Positions 26,276 to 33,902 of a stretch of DNA of 55,070 bases are shown here, in pieces. The stretch is from positions 126,040 to 181,109 of the forward strand of contig DAOSDU010000003.1 of the NCBI GenBank assembly GCA_035362715.1, given 5' to 3'. The number at the start of each line of letters is the position of its first letter. The first letter of the stretch is position 1. Source of the DNA: Methanofastidiosum sp. Its GTDB lineage: Archaea > Methanobacteriota_B > Thermococci > Methanofastidiosales > Methanofastidiosaceae. The position numbers were made by a program, and so were the translations under genes. Below the pieces are notes generated by a model, which was not told the DNA's origin, searched no databases, and saw nothing but the letters and a program-made list of their open reading frames with translations.

Positions 26276-27775
26276 TTATTTTTTCTTTATATAATTGTTG
26301 TATCCGTAGTATCCTCCGATTAACAATACTATTATGAGCCCCACCATTACGGCAATTCTTATATTACTTACTGATTTCTCTACTGGTATATCTATGGTCT
26401 TTTGGAATAGGTATACGTTTAAGTCCTGCTTTTCTTTGTCTCCAACGGCCCTAATTCTAAGATTTAATTGATAGGTTTTTTCCTCTGCTATCGATTTGAC
26501 ATCGGTGGCCAATACAACTTCTGCCTTCTGCCCAGGTTCAAGAACACCAATATAATCATTTTTTGATGTGAAGTCAAACGGTTGCTCTGACCTTTCTATC
26601 GCCTCAACGATTATCGATTCTGCCTTTTCTTCCCCTTGGTTTTCTATTGTAAGGTAAATCTTTGCACTTCCTCCAGCTCTGACAGACTCTGGCATCAAGC
26701 GATATTCCGTTATCTCAAGTTCAGGTTTTCCTTTTATGTCTAAGTTTAATTCAAACTCTTCTTTTAGAAGATTGTTTGAAGAGTCTCTGTATTCAACAAT
26801 TATTGGTACCATGTAAGTCATTTTCTTTGCATCTTTGTCAACATTTATCAGAAACTCTGCATCCTTTGACTGTCCGCCAGGAAGTGTCCCTAGATTGTAT
26901 GAGCTTTCATAAGATTTTGATAATGAAAAAGGCTCTTTTAAGTCAAGGTAAGCCTTTACATATTTCGCACTTTCAGTCCCCTGATTTGCAAGATTTACCT
27001 TTATCTTTACATTTTCATTTCCAGACCTCACATTTTCGGGGGCAGATGAAAAATTAACTACCATTATCTCAGTTCTTCCAGAAACTCTTAGGCCAAACTG
27101 GATCGTATATGGTCTTGGGTAAGGTGTTGAGCCATCGTAAAAGTAAAGGACAAGCGTCATCGGATAATTGCCCGCTGTTATTTTTTCATTCGCCCTTAAT
27201 TTAAATGAAAGTAACTTTTCCGTTCTAGCTTCAAGATCCCCAATATAAATAGAATCGGATGTGTTCTCAGGCATAAAAGGAACTATCGTACCAGCTGGTG
27301 GAACAGTCAAACTTGCTTTCACTGTGTAGGCTTTCATTGAACCTTCATTAGAAAGTAAAATTTCAAGATCAAAAGTCTCACCAGGCTCTACATTTAGCGG
27401 ATTTGTTTTTACTTCATTAATTATAAACTCATACTGACTCCTGCCGATTTTATATCCAACAGGACCTTTGATTATTACATTCACCCCAACTTTAGAAACA
27501 TCAATTAAATTAATCGTGATATCATTTGCTTTGAGTGATTCCCCTTCTGATATATAAACACCCAAAGGACTAACAGGAGCTGTTCCTTCTAGGACCATAA
27601 ACGAGGCCATAGTGTTTTTATATTCGGTAAGGGCTACAGCATAAGGCCCAACAAATATAAACTCATTGTCATAAAGGTAACCTGAATAAATTACGGCATC
27701 TGTACTTGCACAAACGCTTGGTGCAAAAACACTAATTAAAAAAACTCCGATTAAAAATATACTAATCTTTTTCAT
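26276..27775 (-). CDS. Secreted CARDB/COG1361-type protein, C-terminally anchored
   Basis: A 499-residue protein with signal peptide (MKKISIFLIGVFLISVFAPSVCAS), an N-terminal beta domain, then three consecutive CARDB-like modules. Each has a repeated pattern such as NPLNVEPGETFDLEILLSNEG, ENVRSGNENVKIKVNLANQG and ESVRAGGSAKIYLTIENQGE. One transmembrane helix (IRIAVMVGLIIVLLIGGYYG) and a KKK end complete it. It overlaps the upstream RND gene by 14 bases, indicating translational coupling. A plausible job is an exterior partner of the RND pair or a binder of the S-layer; this is inference from position. Confidence 0.75.
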   Translation of the reverse strand: MKKISIFLIGVFLISVFAPSVCASTDAVIYSGYLYDNEFIFVGPYAVALTEYKNTMASFMVLEGTAPVSPLGVYISEGESLKANDITINLIDVSKVGVNVIIKGPVGYKIGRSQYEFIINEVKTNPLNVEPGETFDLEILLSNEGSMKAYTVKASLTVPPAGTIVPFMPENTSDSIYIGDLEARTEKLLSFKLRANEKITAGNYPMTLVLYFYDGSTPYPRPYTIQFGLRVSGRTEIMVVNFSSAPENVRSGNENVKIKVNLANQGTESAKYVKAYLDLKEPFSLSKSYESSYNLGTLPGGQSKDAEFLINVDKDAKKMTYMVPIIVEYRDSSNNLLKEEFELNLDIKGKPELEITEYRLMPESVRAGGSAKIYLTIENQGEEKAESIIVEAIERSEQPFDFTSKNDYIGVLEPGQKAEVVLATDVKSIAEEKTYQLNLRIRAVGDKEKQDLNVYLFQKTIDIPVEKSVSNIRIAVMVGLIIVLLIGGYYGYNNYIKKK

Positions 27776-28841
27776 TATATACCTCCATTTTTTTCTTGAT
27801 TAATTTTTTTGTATCTTGAAATATTTTTTCTTGAACTACTAAAAAAGATGGGAGAAAGATAAGCGTGACACCCATACAACTGAAAACTCCAATGAATAAC
27901 ATCTTCCCCATGGTATCTAGTATCGATAAAGATCCCGTTAGCATTGCAATGAATCCAAATCCCGCAACAATAGATGAGACTACAATTGGTTCAACAACAC
28001 CTTCCATTGTCTTCACTATTTTCTCAATAATTATTGGAGTCCTTTCAAGATTATATCTATTTATAGTCTGTATTGCGAAATCTATGCCTATTCCAGCCAT
28101 CATTGAAACAACGCCAACAAGTTCGGAGCTTAAAGAAATACCCGCGAAGCCCGATATCCCCATCATCCACACTATTCCCAATCCAACGCATATCAAAGGC
28201 ATTATACCATATCTTATGGATCTAAAGGTTAGAATAACACACAGCAAGACCCCTATCATACCAAATGTGGATATCTTTGACATTTCGGGCAAGATTATGT
28301 CCGTTAGTTCATTGTTCATCGCTATGTCGCCTCCGGGGAGTACAGTCAATGTAGTTTTTGAGATTATTTCTTTTACGTCGTCATATACTTGGATATTATC
28401 CACACCTTTCATAACATTAAGTCGTATCAGCATATACCCTAGGCTATCGGAAACTTCAAGCCGATTTTTGAGTTCTTCTTTTGGCAAGTATATTTCATCA
28501 AGCTTAAGGTCAAAAGAAGAGCCTTCTATGCCGTAGACATTCATAAGTTCTTGATTCAATAGATAGGCTTCCTTCAATATGTCTGGAGAAAATACATTTT
28601 CTGAGTTGATTACAACAATAATAGAGTTATACCTTTCAAATTTGTCCTCCATCTTCATGAATACTTTAATCTCTTCAATATCATTGGGCAGCTGGCTCAT
28701 ATCGTCTCCTTGTTCTATCTTGATGAGGGATATTCCAGAGCCTAAAATAATAGTTATAATAAATGATAATATAAGGAGCCTCTTGGGATTTTTCCCGTGA
28801 ATATCTGAAAAATCTCTTATTAGTTTATCGTAACGTGACAT
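27762..28841 (-). CDS. Half-size RND (MMPL-type, COG1033) membrane protein B
   Basis: A 359-residue half transporter: one helix at about 20-40, an exterior loop of about 130 residues (RYNSIIVVI is its first strand), then a block of five helices from about 185 including VGVVSMMAGIGIDFAIQTINRYN, which holds the Gly/Asp signature of RND transmembrane helix 4. Typical RND proteins contain two such halves in one chain of 700 or more residues. Here the second half is a separate gene, one base from its partner and in a different frame, so two chains should assemble together. RND proteins of this type move lipids, hopanoids or other hydrophobic molecules; the substrate here is unknown. Confidence 0.82.
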   Translation of the reverse strand: MSRYDKLIRDFSDIHGKNPKRLLILSFIITIILGSGISLIKIEQGDDMSQLPNDIEEIKVFMKMEDKFERYNSIIVVINSENVFSPDILKEAYLLNQELMNVYGIEGSSFDLKLDEIYLPKEELKNRLEVSDSLGYMLIRLNVMKGVDNIQVYDDVKEIISKTTLTVLPGGDIAMNNELTDIILPEMSKISTFGMIGVLLCVILTFRSIRYGIMPLICVGLGIVWMMGISGFAGISLSSELVGVVSMMAGIGIDFAIQTINRYNLERTPIIIEKIVKTMEGVVEPIVVSSIVAGFGFIAMLTGSLSILDTMGKMLFIGVFSCMGVTLIFLPSFLVVQEKIFQDTKKLIKKKMEVYNEKD

Positions 28842-28842
28842 A

Positions 28843-29925
28843 TTACCACTTCCTCAAAGCCATAATTGAAGGTAAAAAAACTAAAGCTCCAATAAGACAG
28901 CTTATTATTCCTAAGGATAAAGCAGTTCCAAGATGGACCATCATAGGCATCGAAGAAAGCGCTAGGGCCATAAAGCCAGCGATTGTCGTTGCACTTGAAC
29001 CTATGGTGCCCCGGCCAACGCCCGCAACCATAGCCACAACTCTTTCTTCATTTGGCTTGTCTTTTTTTGCCTCCTCGTTGTAACGTAATACCATAAATAT
29101 CCCGTATTCGGCACCTAGACCTATGACAATAGCGCCAACACTAGCTGTTACAAGGCTTATTGGGATCCCAATATAGGATAGAATTCCTGCAGTCCACACT
29201 ATCCCGCAAATAAGAGGAATAATAACAAAGAATGATTTGAATCTAAGTATTAAGCTCAGTAATAGGAATACAATTATTGCGGATATTGCCATAGTTTTCA
29301 ATGAATCTTCTCTCAAAATTTTAAGAATAGTTTTATTTAACACAGGGGATCCTGTTACTGTATAATCCAAGCCGTATAACTGTACTTTTTCAGTTTCTTC
29401 CTCTACTATGTCGATTGCAGCTTGAATTTCCTCTTCGCTCCTTACCCCGCTCATCCTGACCATGACTATAGCTGACGTATAATCTTTTGATATCAATCCC
29501 GGTATAGTTTTTGCCACTTCCCTCAATGACATTTCATCTGAAGGAATATCTCTAAATATGGAATAATAGACAGTCCCGGGGCCAATCACGTCGATTATCT
29601 CTGGTCTGGAGCTTAACCTTTTCTCAAGCTCATATATACTTTCAAGACTTTGTTTGTTTCGTATATCGCCTACAACATCAAAATCAGTTTCCAATAGAAT
29701 TATAATTCCTTCTTCTTCGCCAAATTCACTGTTAATGAGATTTTGAGTTTTTACAACGTCAAAGTTTTGGGGAAGTTCTTTCATGAAATCAGATTCAAAC
29801 TTTAAGTTTAATGCGCCAAAGGATAAAAAAATAGTTATCAGTAGCATTGAGACTACAATAATCTTACTGTACTTGTATTCGATAAGTGCAAGTTTTCCAA
29901 AAAGGGTATCTCTTAGCTCTTTCAT
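28843..29925 (-). CDS. Half-size RND (MMPL-type, COG1033) membrane protein A
   Basis: Partner of the next gene with the same architecture: a first helix (IIVVSMLLITIFLSFGALNL), an exterior loop of about 150 residues, then five helices. The helix-4 signature is SVGAIVIGLGAEYGIFMVLRYNE, with the acidic residue expected for proton coupling. Sequence is clearly related to protein B (matching FESDFMKELPQNFD and IEQGDDMSQLPNDI after helix 1) but diverged. The start overlaps the PadR stop (ATGA), so regulator and exporter are translated as a unit. Confidence 0.82.
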   Translation of the reverse strand: MKELRDTLFGKLALIEYKYSKIIVVSMLLITIFLSFGALNLKFESDFMKELPQNFDVVKTQNLINSEFGEEEGIIILLETDFDVVGDIRNKQSLESIYELEKRLSSRPEIIDVIGPGTVYYSIFRDIPSDEMSLREVAKTIPGLISKDYTSAIVMVRMSGVRSEEEIQAAIDIVEEETEKVQLYGLDYTVTGSPVLNKTILKILREDSLKTMAISAIIVFLLLSLILRFKSFFVIIPLICGIVWTAGILSYIGIPISLVTASVGAIVIGLGAEYGIFMVLRYNEEAKKDKPNEERVVAMVAGVGRGTIGSSATTIAGFMALALSSMPMMVHLGTALSLGIISCLIGALVFLPSIMALRKW

Positions 29926-30269
29926 ATACCCACCTCAAAAACTTCCCCCAGAAAATCTTCATAATTTAAGAGATCTCTTTTAAGATTGCCCATTTTCTGA
30001 TTTAATCTTATATTTCCCTTCGGAGTTATTTTATAATATTTTTTACCTCTAGTTCCTTTATTCGTTTCTTCAATTAATCCTTCGGATACCCATATCAATA
30101 TTTTAGGATAAATTAAAGCCGGAGACGGTTTCCAAGTGCCTTTCGACCTACTTTCAAACTCTTTTATTACGTCGTAGCCACATAGCTCCTTCTTGCTAAA
30201 TAACCAAAGCCCGAATGTATCTAAAATATGAAAATAATGAAAACTATTGTGAATTTGTCTAAATGTCAT
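29922..30269 (-). CDS. PadR-family transcriptional regulator
   Basis: A 115-residue winged-helix protein. GYDVIKEFESRSKGTWKPSPALIYPKILIWVSEGLIEE covers the recognition helix and the start of the wing, and GKKYYKITPKGNIRLNQ is the wing; both are classic PadR features. The C-terminal dimerisation helix is short (about 30 residues), as in subfamily 2. It is the first gene of the operon leading to the RND pair, CARDB and S-layer proteins, and a palindrome overlaps its promoter. PadR proteins are usually ligand-released repressors of exporter genes. Confidence 0.85.
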   Translation of the reverse strand: MTFRQIHNSFHYFHILDTFGLWLFSKKELCGYDVIKEFESRSKGTWKPSPALIYPKILIWVSEGLIEETNKGTRGKKYYKITPKGNIRLNQKMGNLKRDLLNYEDFLGEVFEVGI

Positions 30270-30281
30270 ATGGGCACCGAT

Positions 30282-30298
30282 ATATCATATAATGATAT
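30282..30298. promoter_or_regulatory. Palindromic operator candidate at the PadR promoter
   Basis: ATATCAT, ATA, ATGATAT forms perfect 7-base arms 13-29 bases upstream of the padR start. It overlaps the likely box A (ttatat on the minus strand), so a bound repressor would block TBP. Autoregulation by PadR is inferred. Confidence 0.5.
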
Positions 30299-30341
30299 GT
30301 CATAAAGAGATAGATTCTATATAAATTTTTCGTTTTTGAAT

Positions 30342-31652
30342 CTAGCCAACAATTTTTTCCCATTTTTTAAGCTTTAGCACTTTTGATAGAGTCGAGCCCC
30401 TCTTAATTTCTTCTCTTATCCTGTTTTCCTTTTCTTTGACATCAAGGCTCCTATTTATTATCTCTTGGGCTTCTTCTTGAGGAATTACCACAACTCCGCT
30501 GTCATCTCCTATTATATAATCCCCTTTGTTTACTTTAAGGCCGCCGCATACGACTTCGCATCCTATCTCCCCAAAGCCTTTTGGATCCCCTGCATCGGGG
30601 GTCTCATACCTTGCAAATACAGGAAAACGTATTTCTTTTAGGTCATCGATATCTCTTGCAGCACCGTCTATTACAATCCCCCCAAGTCCTCGGGTAAAAG
30701 CGCTCCAAGTTGCTAGCTCTCCCCATACGGCAATGTTGCCACAATTTGTATCTATGACAAGTATTTCTCCTTTCTCTGCTAGGTCAATTGCTTCAACTAC
30801 CTTTGCCCAATCACCATTCATAGTTTTAACAGTCAATGCTTTTCCTGCCATCTTAAGTCCGGGTACAACAGTGTGTATGCCTTTCATTGCGCCACCTCTA
30901 TGCATGGCATCTGAGACATTAGAAGAAGATACTTTTTTTAGGGCTTCTATTAGCTCTTCTTTTTTATATTTTTTAAATTCTAAACTCTCAATAGGTTTTG
31001 CGAGATCAATGCTCTTTCTGATTCTTTTTGTAGCTTCGAGAAGGTCTGAAGCCTTTGTAATAGAGCCACCAACAATAACTATGTCTGCCCCAGCAGAAAC
31101 TACATCGGGAATATTCTCAGAATTTAATCCCCCGGCAGTTGCAATTGTAATGTTCACTGCCCCTTTTACATCTTTTATATCCTGCAATGGATCTTCTCCC
31201 TTCATCTGTTGGTCAATCCCAACGTGAATACAGACATATTTTGCACCCATTTTCTGAACTTCACTAGCCCTATCTACTTTGTTTTCGACATTGATTAAGT
31301 CAATCATAATCTCAGAATTGTACTTCTTAGCTGCTTTAATTGCCTCTTTTATTGTACTGTCATCAGAAGCACCCAATATTGAGATTATGTCGGCGCCGGC
31401 TTTTGACGCCATCTCAGTTTCAAAGTCACCTGTGTCCATTGTTTTCATATCTGCAATTATCTTCTTATCTGGAAAAATACGCTTTAGTTCTCTTATGGCT
31501 TCCATGCCCTCACTTTTTATTAGAGGGGTTCCTGCCTCAATCCAATCTATGCCTCCTGGGGCCGCTTCTTTAGCCATTGAGATGGCACGATCAAGATTTA
31601 ATATATCTAATGCAAGTTGAAGGATTATTATACTAATAGAATCACCTTTCAT
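30342..31652 (-). CDS. 3-hexulose-6-phosphate synthase fused to an RraA-like domain
   Basis: Residues 1-215 form an orotidine-decarboxylase-fold barrel with the hexulose-phosphate synthase features LQLALDILNLDRA, IEAGTPLIKSEG and ADMKTMDTG. In archaea this enzyme, with an isomerase not found here, makes ribulose 5-phosphate from fructose 6-phosphate, releasing formaldehyde. Residues 230-425 are RraA-like (VSDAMHRGGAM, GGIVIDGAARDID, IIGDDSGVVVIP), a fold that includes class II aldolases and decarboxylases. The fusion is known in archaea. The ATG at 31652 overlaps the previous gene by 11 bases; the only good Shine-Dalgarno (AAAGGTGAT) lies inside the reading frame, so a rare ATT or ATA start downstream is possible. 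Confidence 0.86.
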   Translation of the reverse strand: MKGDSISIIILQLALDILNLDRAISMAKEAAPGGIDWIEAGTPLIKSEGMEAIRELKRIFPDKKIIADMKTMDTGDFETEMASKAGADIISILGASDDSTIKEAIKAAKKYNSEIMIDLINVENKVDRASEVQKMGAKYVCIHVGIDQQMKGEDPLQDIKDVKGAVNITIATAGGLNSENIPDVVSAGADIVIVGGSITKASDLLEATKRIRKSIDLAKPIESLEFKKYKKEELIEALKKVSSSNVSDAMHRGGAMKGIHTVVPGLKMAGKALTVKTMNGDWAKVVEAIDLAEKGEILVIDTNCGNIAVWGELATWSAFTRGLGGIVIDGAARDIDDLKEIRFPVFARYETPDAGDPKGFGEIGCEVVCGGLKVNKGDYIIGDDSGVVVIPQEEAQEIINRSLDVKEKENRIREEIKRGSTLSKVLKLKKWEKIVG

Positions 31653-32400
31653 TTATTTTTTCTTCCCAATGAATAAGATTATTTTTCATTATTTCAATCG
31701 ATTTTTTAATATTCTCGCTATTGTCAAATTCAATATCTTTTTCAATACGTTTATCCTTAAATTTCTTTATCTCCTTAATAAGCCGGGGCATTGCCCTAAC
31801 AACGTTGTCAACTATTGTTATATCAGAGCATAAGGAGGTCCTTGAAAAAGGATTTAGATCAATAGCTATAATCTTTTTCCCCATTTTCTTAAGTGCCAAA
31901 GCCCTGTCCCCATCTTCTAAAGGAACGATAACAACATCGGAATTGAAGATACCTTCTTCAGACACTTTGCCCCTTAGAGAATCAAGTCCCGGTATGGATT
32001 CATTTGCATTTTCTCCAACGCCTAGTATAGTTGTTGCGCCATATTTTTCCAATCTTTTTTTAATTTTAATTTCTCTTTCATAAGTCCTATAAAAAAGATT
32101 GATTTCTATTTTCAAAGGTACAATCTTTGATAGCTCAACAATGTCCCCTGGAACAAGACATGCGATATTCCCATTTACAGATATTACTGGGGTTTTAGCT
32201 TTGCATATCATGATGGCGGCAGCCTTTATCGCTTTATCTGCTTCTCCTGTAGTTCTTTCCCCTAATAAGTAGTCAAAAGCTTCTCCCCTACCATGTGCAG
32301 CTACCCCAACTTCTGAAAGAATACCTTCTTTCAGACAATCTTTTATTTTCTCCCTCAAAAGAAGCGATTCATAACGTGGGTGATTTTTTGATATATCCAT
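31642..32400 (-). CDS. 4-phosphopantoate--beta-alanine ligase (archaeal phosphopantothenate synthetase)
   Basis: Joins 4-phosphopantoate and beta-alanine with ATP to give 4-phosphopantothenate, the archaeal replacement for PanC/CoaA steps. The family is recognised by KNHPRYESLLLREKIKDCL at the N-terminus, AAHGRGEAFDYLLGERTT near 35 and the ending GKKIIAIDLNPFSRTS near 190. Length is normal (252). It follows pantoate kinase by eight bases, so consecutive pathway steps are encoded together, and CoaBC lies divergently just upstream. Confidence 0.9.
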   Translation of the reverse strand: MDISKNHPRYESLLLREKIKDCLKEGILSEVGVAAHGRGEAFDYLLGERTTGEADKAIKAAAIMICKAKTPVISVNGNIACLVPGDIVELSKIVPLKIEINLFYRTYEREIKIKKRLEKYGATTILGVGENANESIPGLDSLRGKVSEEGIFNSDVVIVPLEDGDRALALKKMGKKIIAIDLNPFSRTSLCSDITIVDNVVRAMPRLIKEIKKFKDKRIEKDIEFDNSENIKKSIEIMKNNLIHWEEKINER

Positions 32401-32408
32401 TATAGCAC

Positions 32409-33296
32409 CTATAATAAACCTGAAGCTATAGGAGAAACAATGATGTCTCCTTTAATATCTATTATACTTTCCAATACTCTATTTTCATCTTCTTTATTAA
32501 TAAAGGTAAATGCCCCTTCTCCAATCATAATACCCGAAGCATCGTAACTATTAACTTCTCCAACGATCTTAACTAAATCCAAAATCTCTTGTGACATTAT
32601 ACCGGTTTTGTATGTAAAGGTCTTTGAGCATTGCATCAATCTTTCAATATTAGGCTCGCTAATAAGCCTCTTTAATAATTTACTTCCACATTTTTCGATT
32701 ATCTTCATTTTTTCAGAATCTTTCAATACGCTTTCTGTTTTTTTCTTTCCAAGACTTATAGCCATTACCTTTAGATCATCCGAGGGGATATTTTCAATTA
32801 TTCCATCAACACCTGGAGTTTTCCTTATCTCAGCACCTCCTTTTACTTCAGCCACTACATCCCCAAGACCGCTCAGGCTCTTGACTTCAGCCTCATGTGC
32901 AATTCTTATGCATTCTCTAGGCGAAATCTTTATCAAATCTTTAATTGAGAAGCAAATCCCAAGGGCGGCTGAAGCAGATGCCCCAAATCCAGATCCAATA
33001 GGAACATCACTCTCATGCTCTATTATAACATCTTTATTGAAGAAGTATTTTGGATATTTTTCTTTGATTATATTTAAGCATTTCAAAGATACCGGTGTGT
33101 TGTTTTTTATGGCCTTACTTCCATTTAAAAAGACATCAACTTTGCCACCACCTTCAATTATTTTAATTCTAGTCTTAAGGCCAGAAGAAAGTGAAACTCC
33201 AGCACCGGTTGATCCAGTTTTTAAATAGTCTTCACTAAAGAAAGGAACAAAAAACCCAGTTATATGCGAAGGAACATAATATTCTGAATTGTACAT
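32409..33296 (-). CDS. Pantoate kinase
   Basis: A GHMP-superfamily kinase that phosphorylates pantoate in archaeal CoA synthesis. The ATP-binding glycine-rich motif is PIGSGFGASASAALG near residue 97. The N-terminus YVPSHITGFFVPFFSEDYLKTGS is characteristic of archaeal pantoate kinase. Its 295-residue length is normal. The upstream gene encodes a flavodoxin-like protein nine bases away and the downstream gene encodes the next enzyme of the pathway. Confidence 0.9.
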   Translation of the reverse strand: MYNSEYYVPSHITGFFVPFFSEDYLKTGSTGAGVSLSSGLKTRIKIIEGGGKVDVFLNGSKAIKNNTPVSLKCLNIIKEKYPKYFFNKDVIIEHESDVPIGSGFGASASAALGICFSIKDLIKISPRECIRIAHEAEVKSLSGLGDVVAEVKGGAEIRKTPGVDGIIENIPSDDLKVMAISLGKKKTESVLKDSEKMKIIEKCGSKLLKRLISEPNIERLMQCSKTFTYKTGIMSQEILDLVKIVGEVNSYDASGIMIGEGAFTFINKEDENRVLESIIDIKGDIIVSPIASGLL

Positions 33297-33305
33297 AAAA
33301 TGCCT

Positions 33306-33839
33306 TTAAATCTCCTTAAGTTTACTAACAAACTGTTTACATCTATCTTTATCAAGTTTATTCATCACAGGCATGAAAACTAGGTCTTCTCTCTTGAGGG
33401 ATTTGCCAATTTCATTAAAGAAGTTCACTATTCTTTCTTGATCTTGATCGTCAAGGATTTTAGGATTAAATACTCCACCCAGCACTTCCTCTAAAACTAT
33501 ATTTCCTTTTGGAAGTTCTCTTTTTATTATCTCTAGATTGAACCTACCGCCTATTTGTTTGCCTTGATATTCTGTTTCTTCGATATCGTTACATACAACA
33601 AAAATTGCTATCTTTTTTTCTTTAAGCTCATCTCTAAATTTTTCAATAAATTCACTTACACTTTTGAGAGGTTTATCATCATAATCTGGCGAACCTATTA
33701 CCACAAACGAGTAATCATCAATAGACTCTACTTCTGAGCATTTTTTAACAACAATATCTCCCATTTCTTCGGATATCCACCTAGCAATTACCCCAGTAGA
33801 GCCATATTTTGTATCATAAACCAAGAGATTATTAGTCAT
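33306..33839 (-). CDS. Flavodoxin-domain protein
   Basis: A 177-residue flavodoxin-like protein. YDTKYGSTGVIARWISEEM at the N-terminus is the FMN phosphate-binding loop, VVIGSPDYDDKPLKSV holds the second FMN loop, and IAIFVVCND the third strand region. The family includes HemG-like and menaquinone-dependent oxidoreductases. It probably transfers electrons in the cytosol. It is the first gene of the CoA operon and is divergent from coaBC; a redox role in CoA synthesis is not established. Confidence 0.8.
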   Translation of the reverse strand: MTNNLLVYDTKYGSTGVIARWISEEMGDIVVKKCSEVESIDDYSFVVIGSPDYDDKPLKSVSEFIEKFRDELKEKKIAIFVVCNDIEETEYQGKQIGGRFNLEIIKRELPKGNIVLEEVLGGVFNPKILDDQDQERIVNFFNEIGKSLKREDLVFMPVMNKLDKDRCKQFVSKLKEI

Positions 33840-33871
33840 TTACCCACCTATTCAATGTAGATAATAACAAT

Positions 33872-33880
33872 TTTTATAAA
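33872..33880 (+). promoter_or_regulatory. Box A of coaBC
   Basis: TTTTATAAA lies 23-31 bases before the ATG at 33903, in the 63-base divergent gap with the flavodoxin gene. The transcript is probably leaderless. Confidence 0.5.
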
Positions 33881-33902
33881 GATTTAGGCCATTTGAATTG
33901 TG

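Noticed and set aside
27762..29925. A frameshifted single RND gene (pseudogene)
   Set aside because: Each half has its own start, complete first helix and complete helix block, and the junction TAA-T-ATG looks like normal coupling, so two genes are more likely than a broken one.
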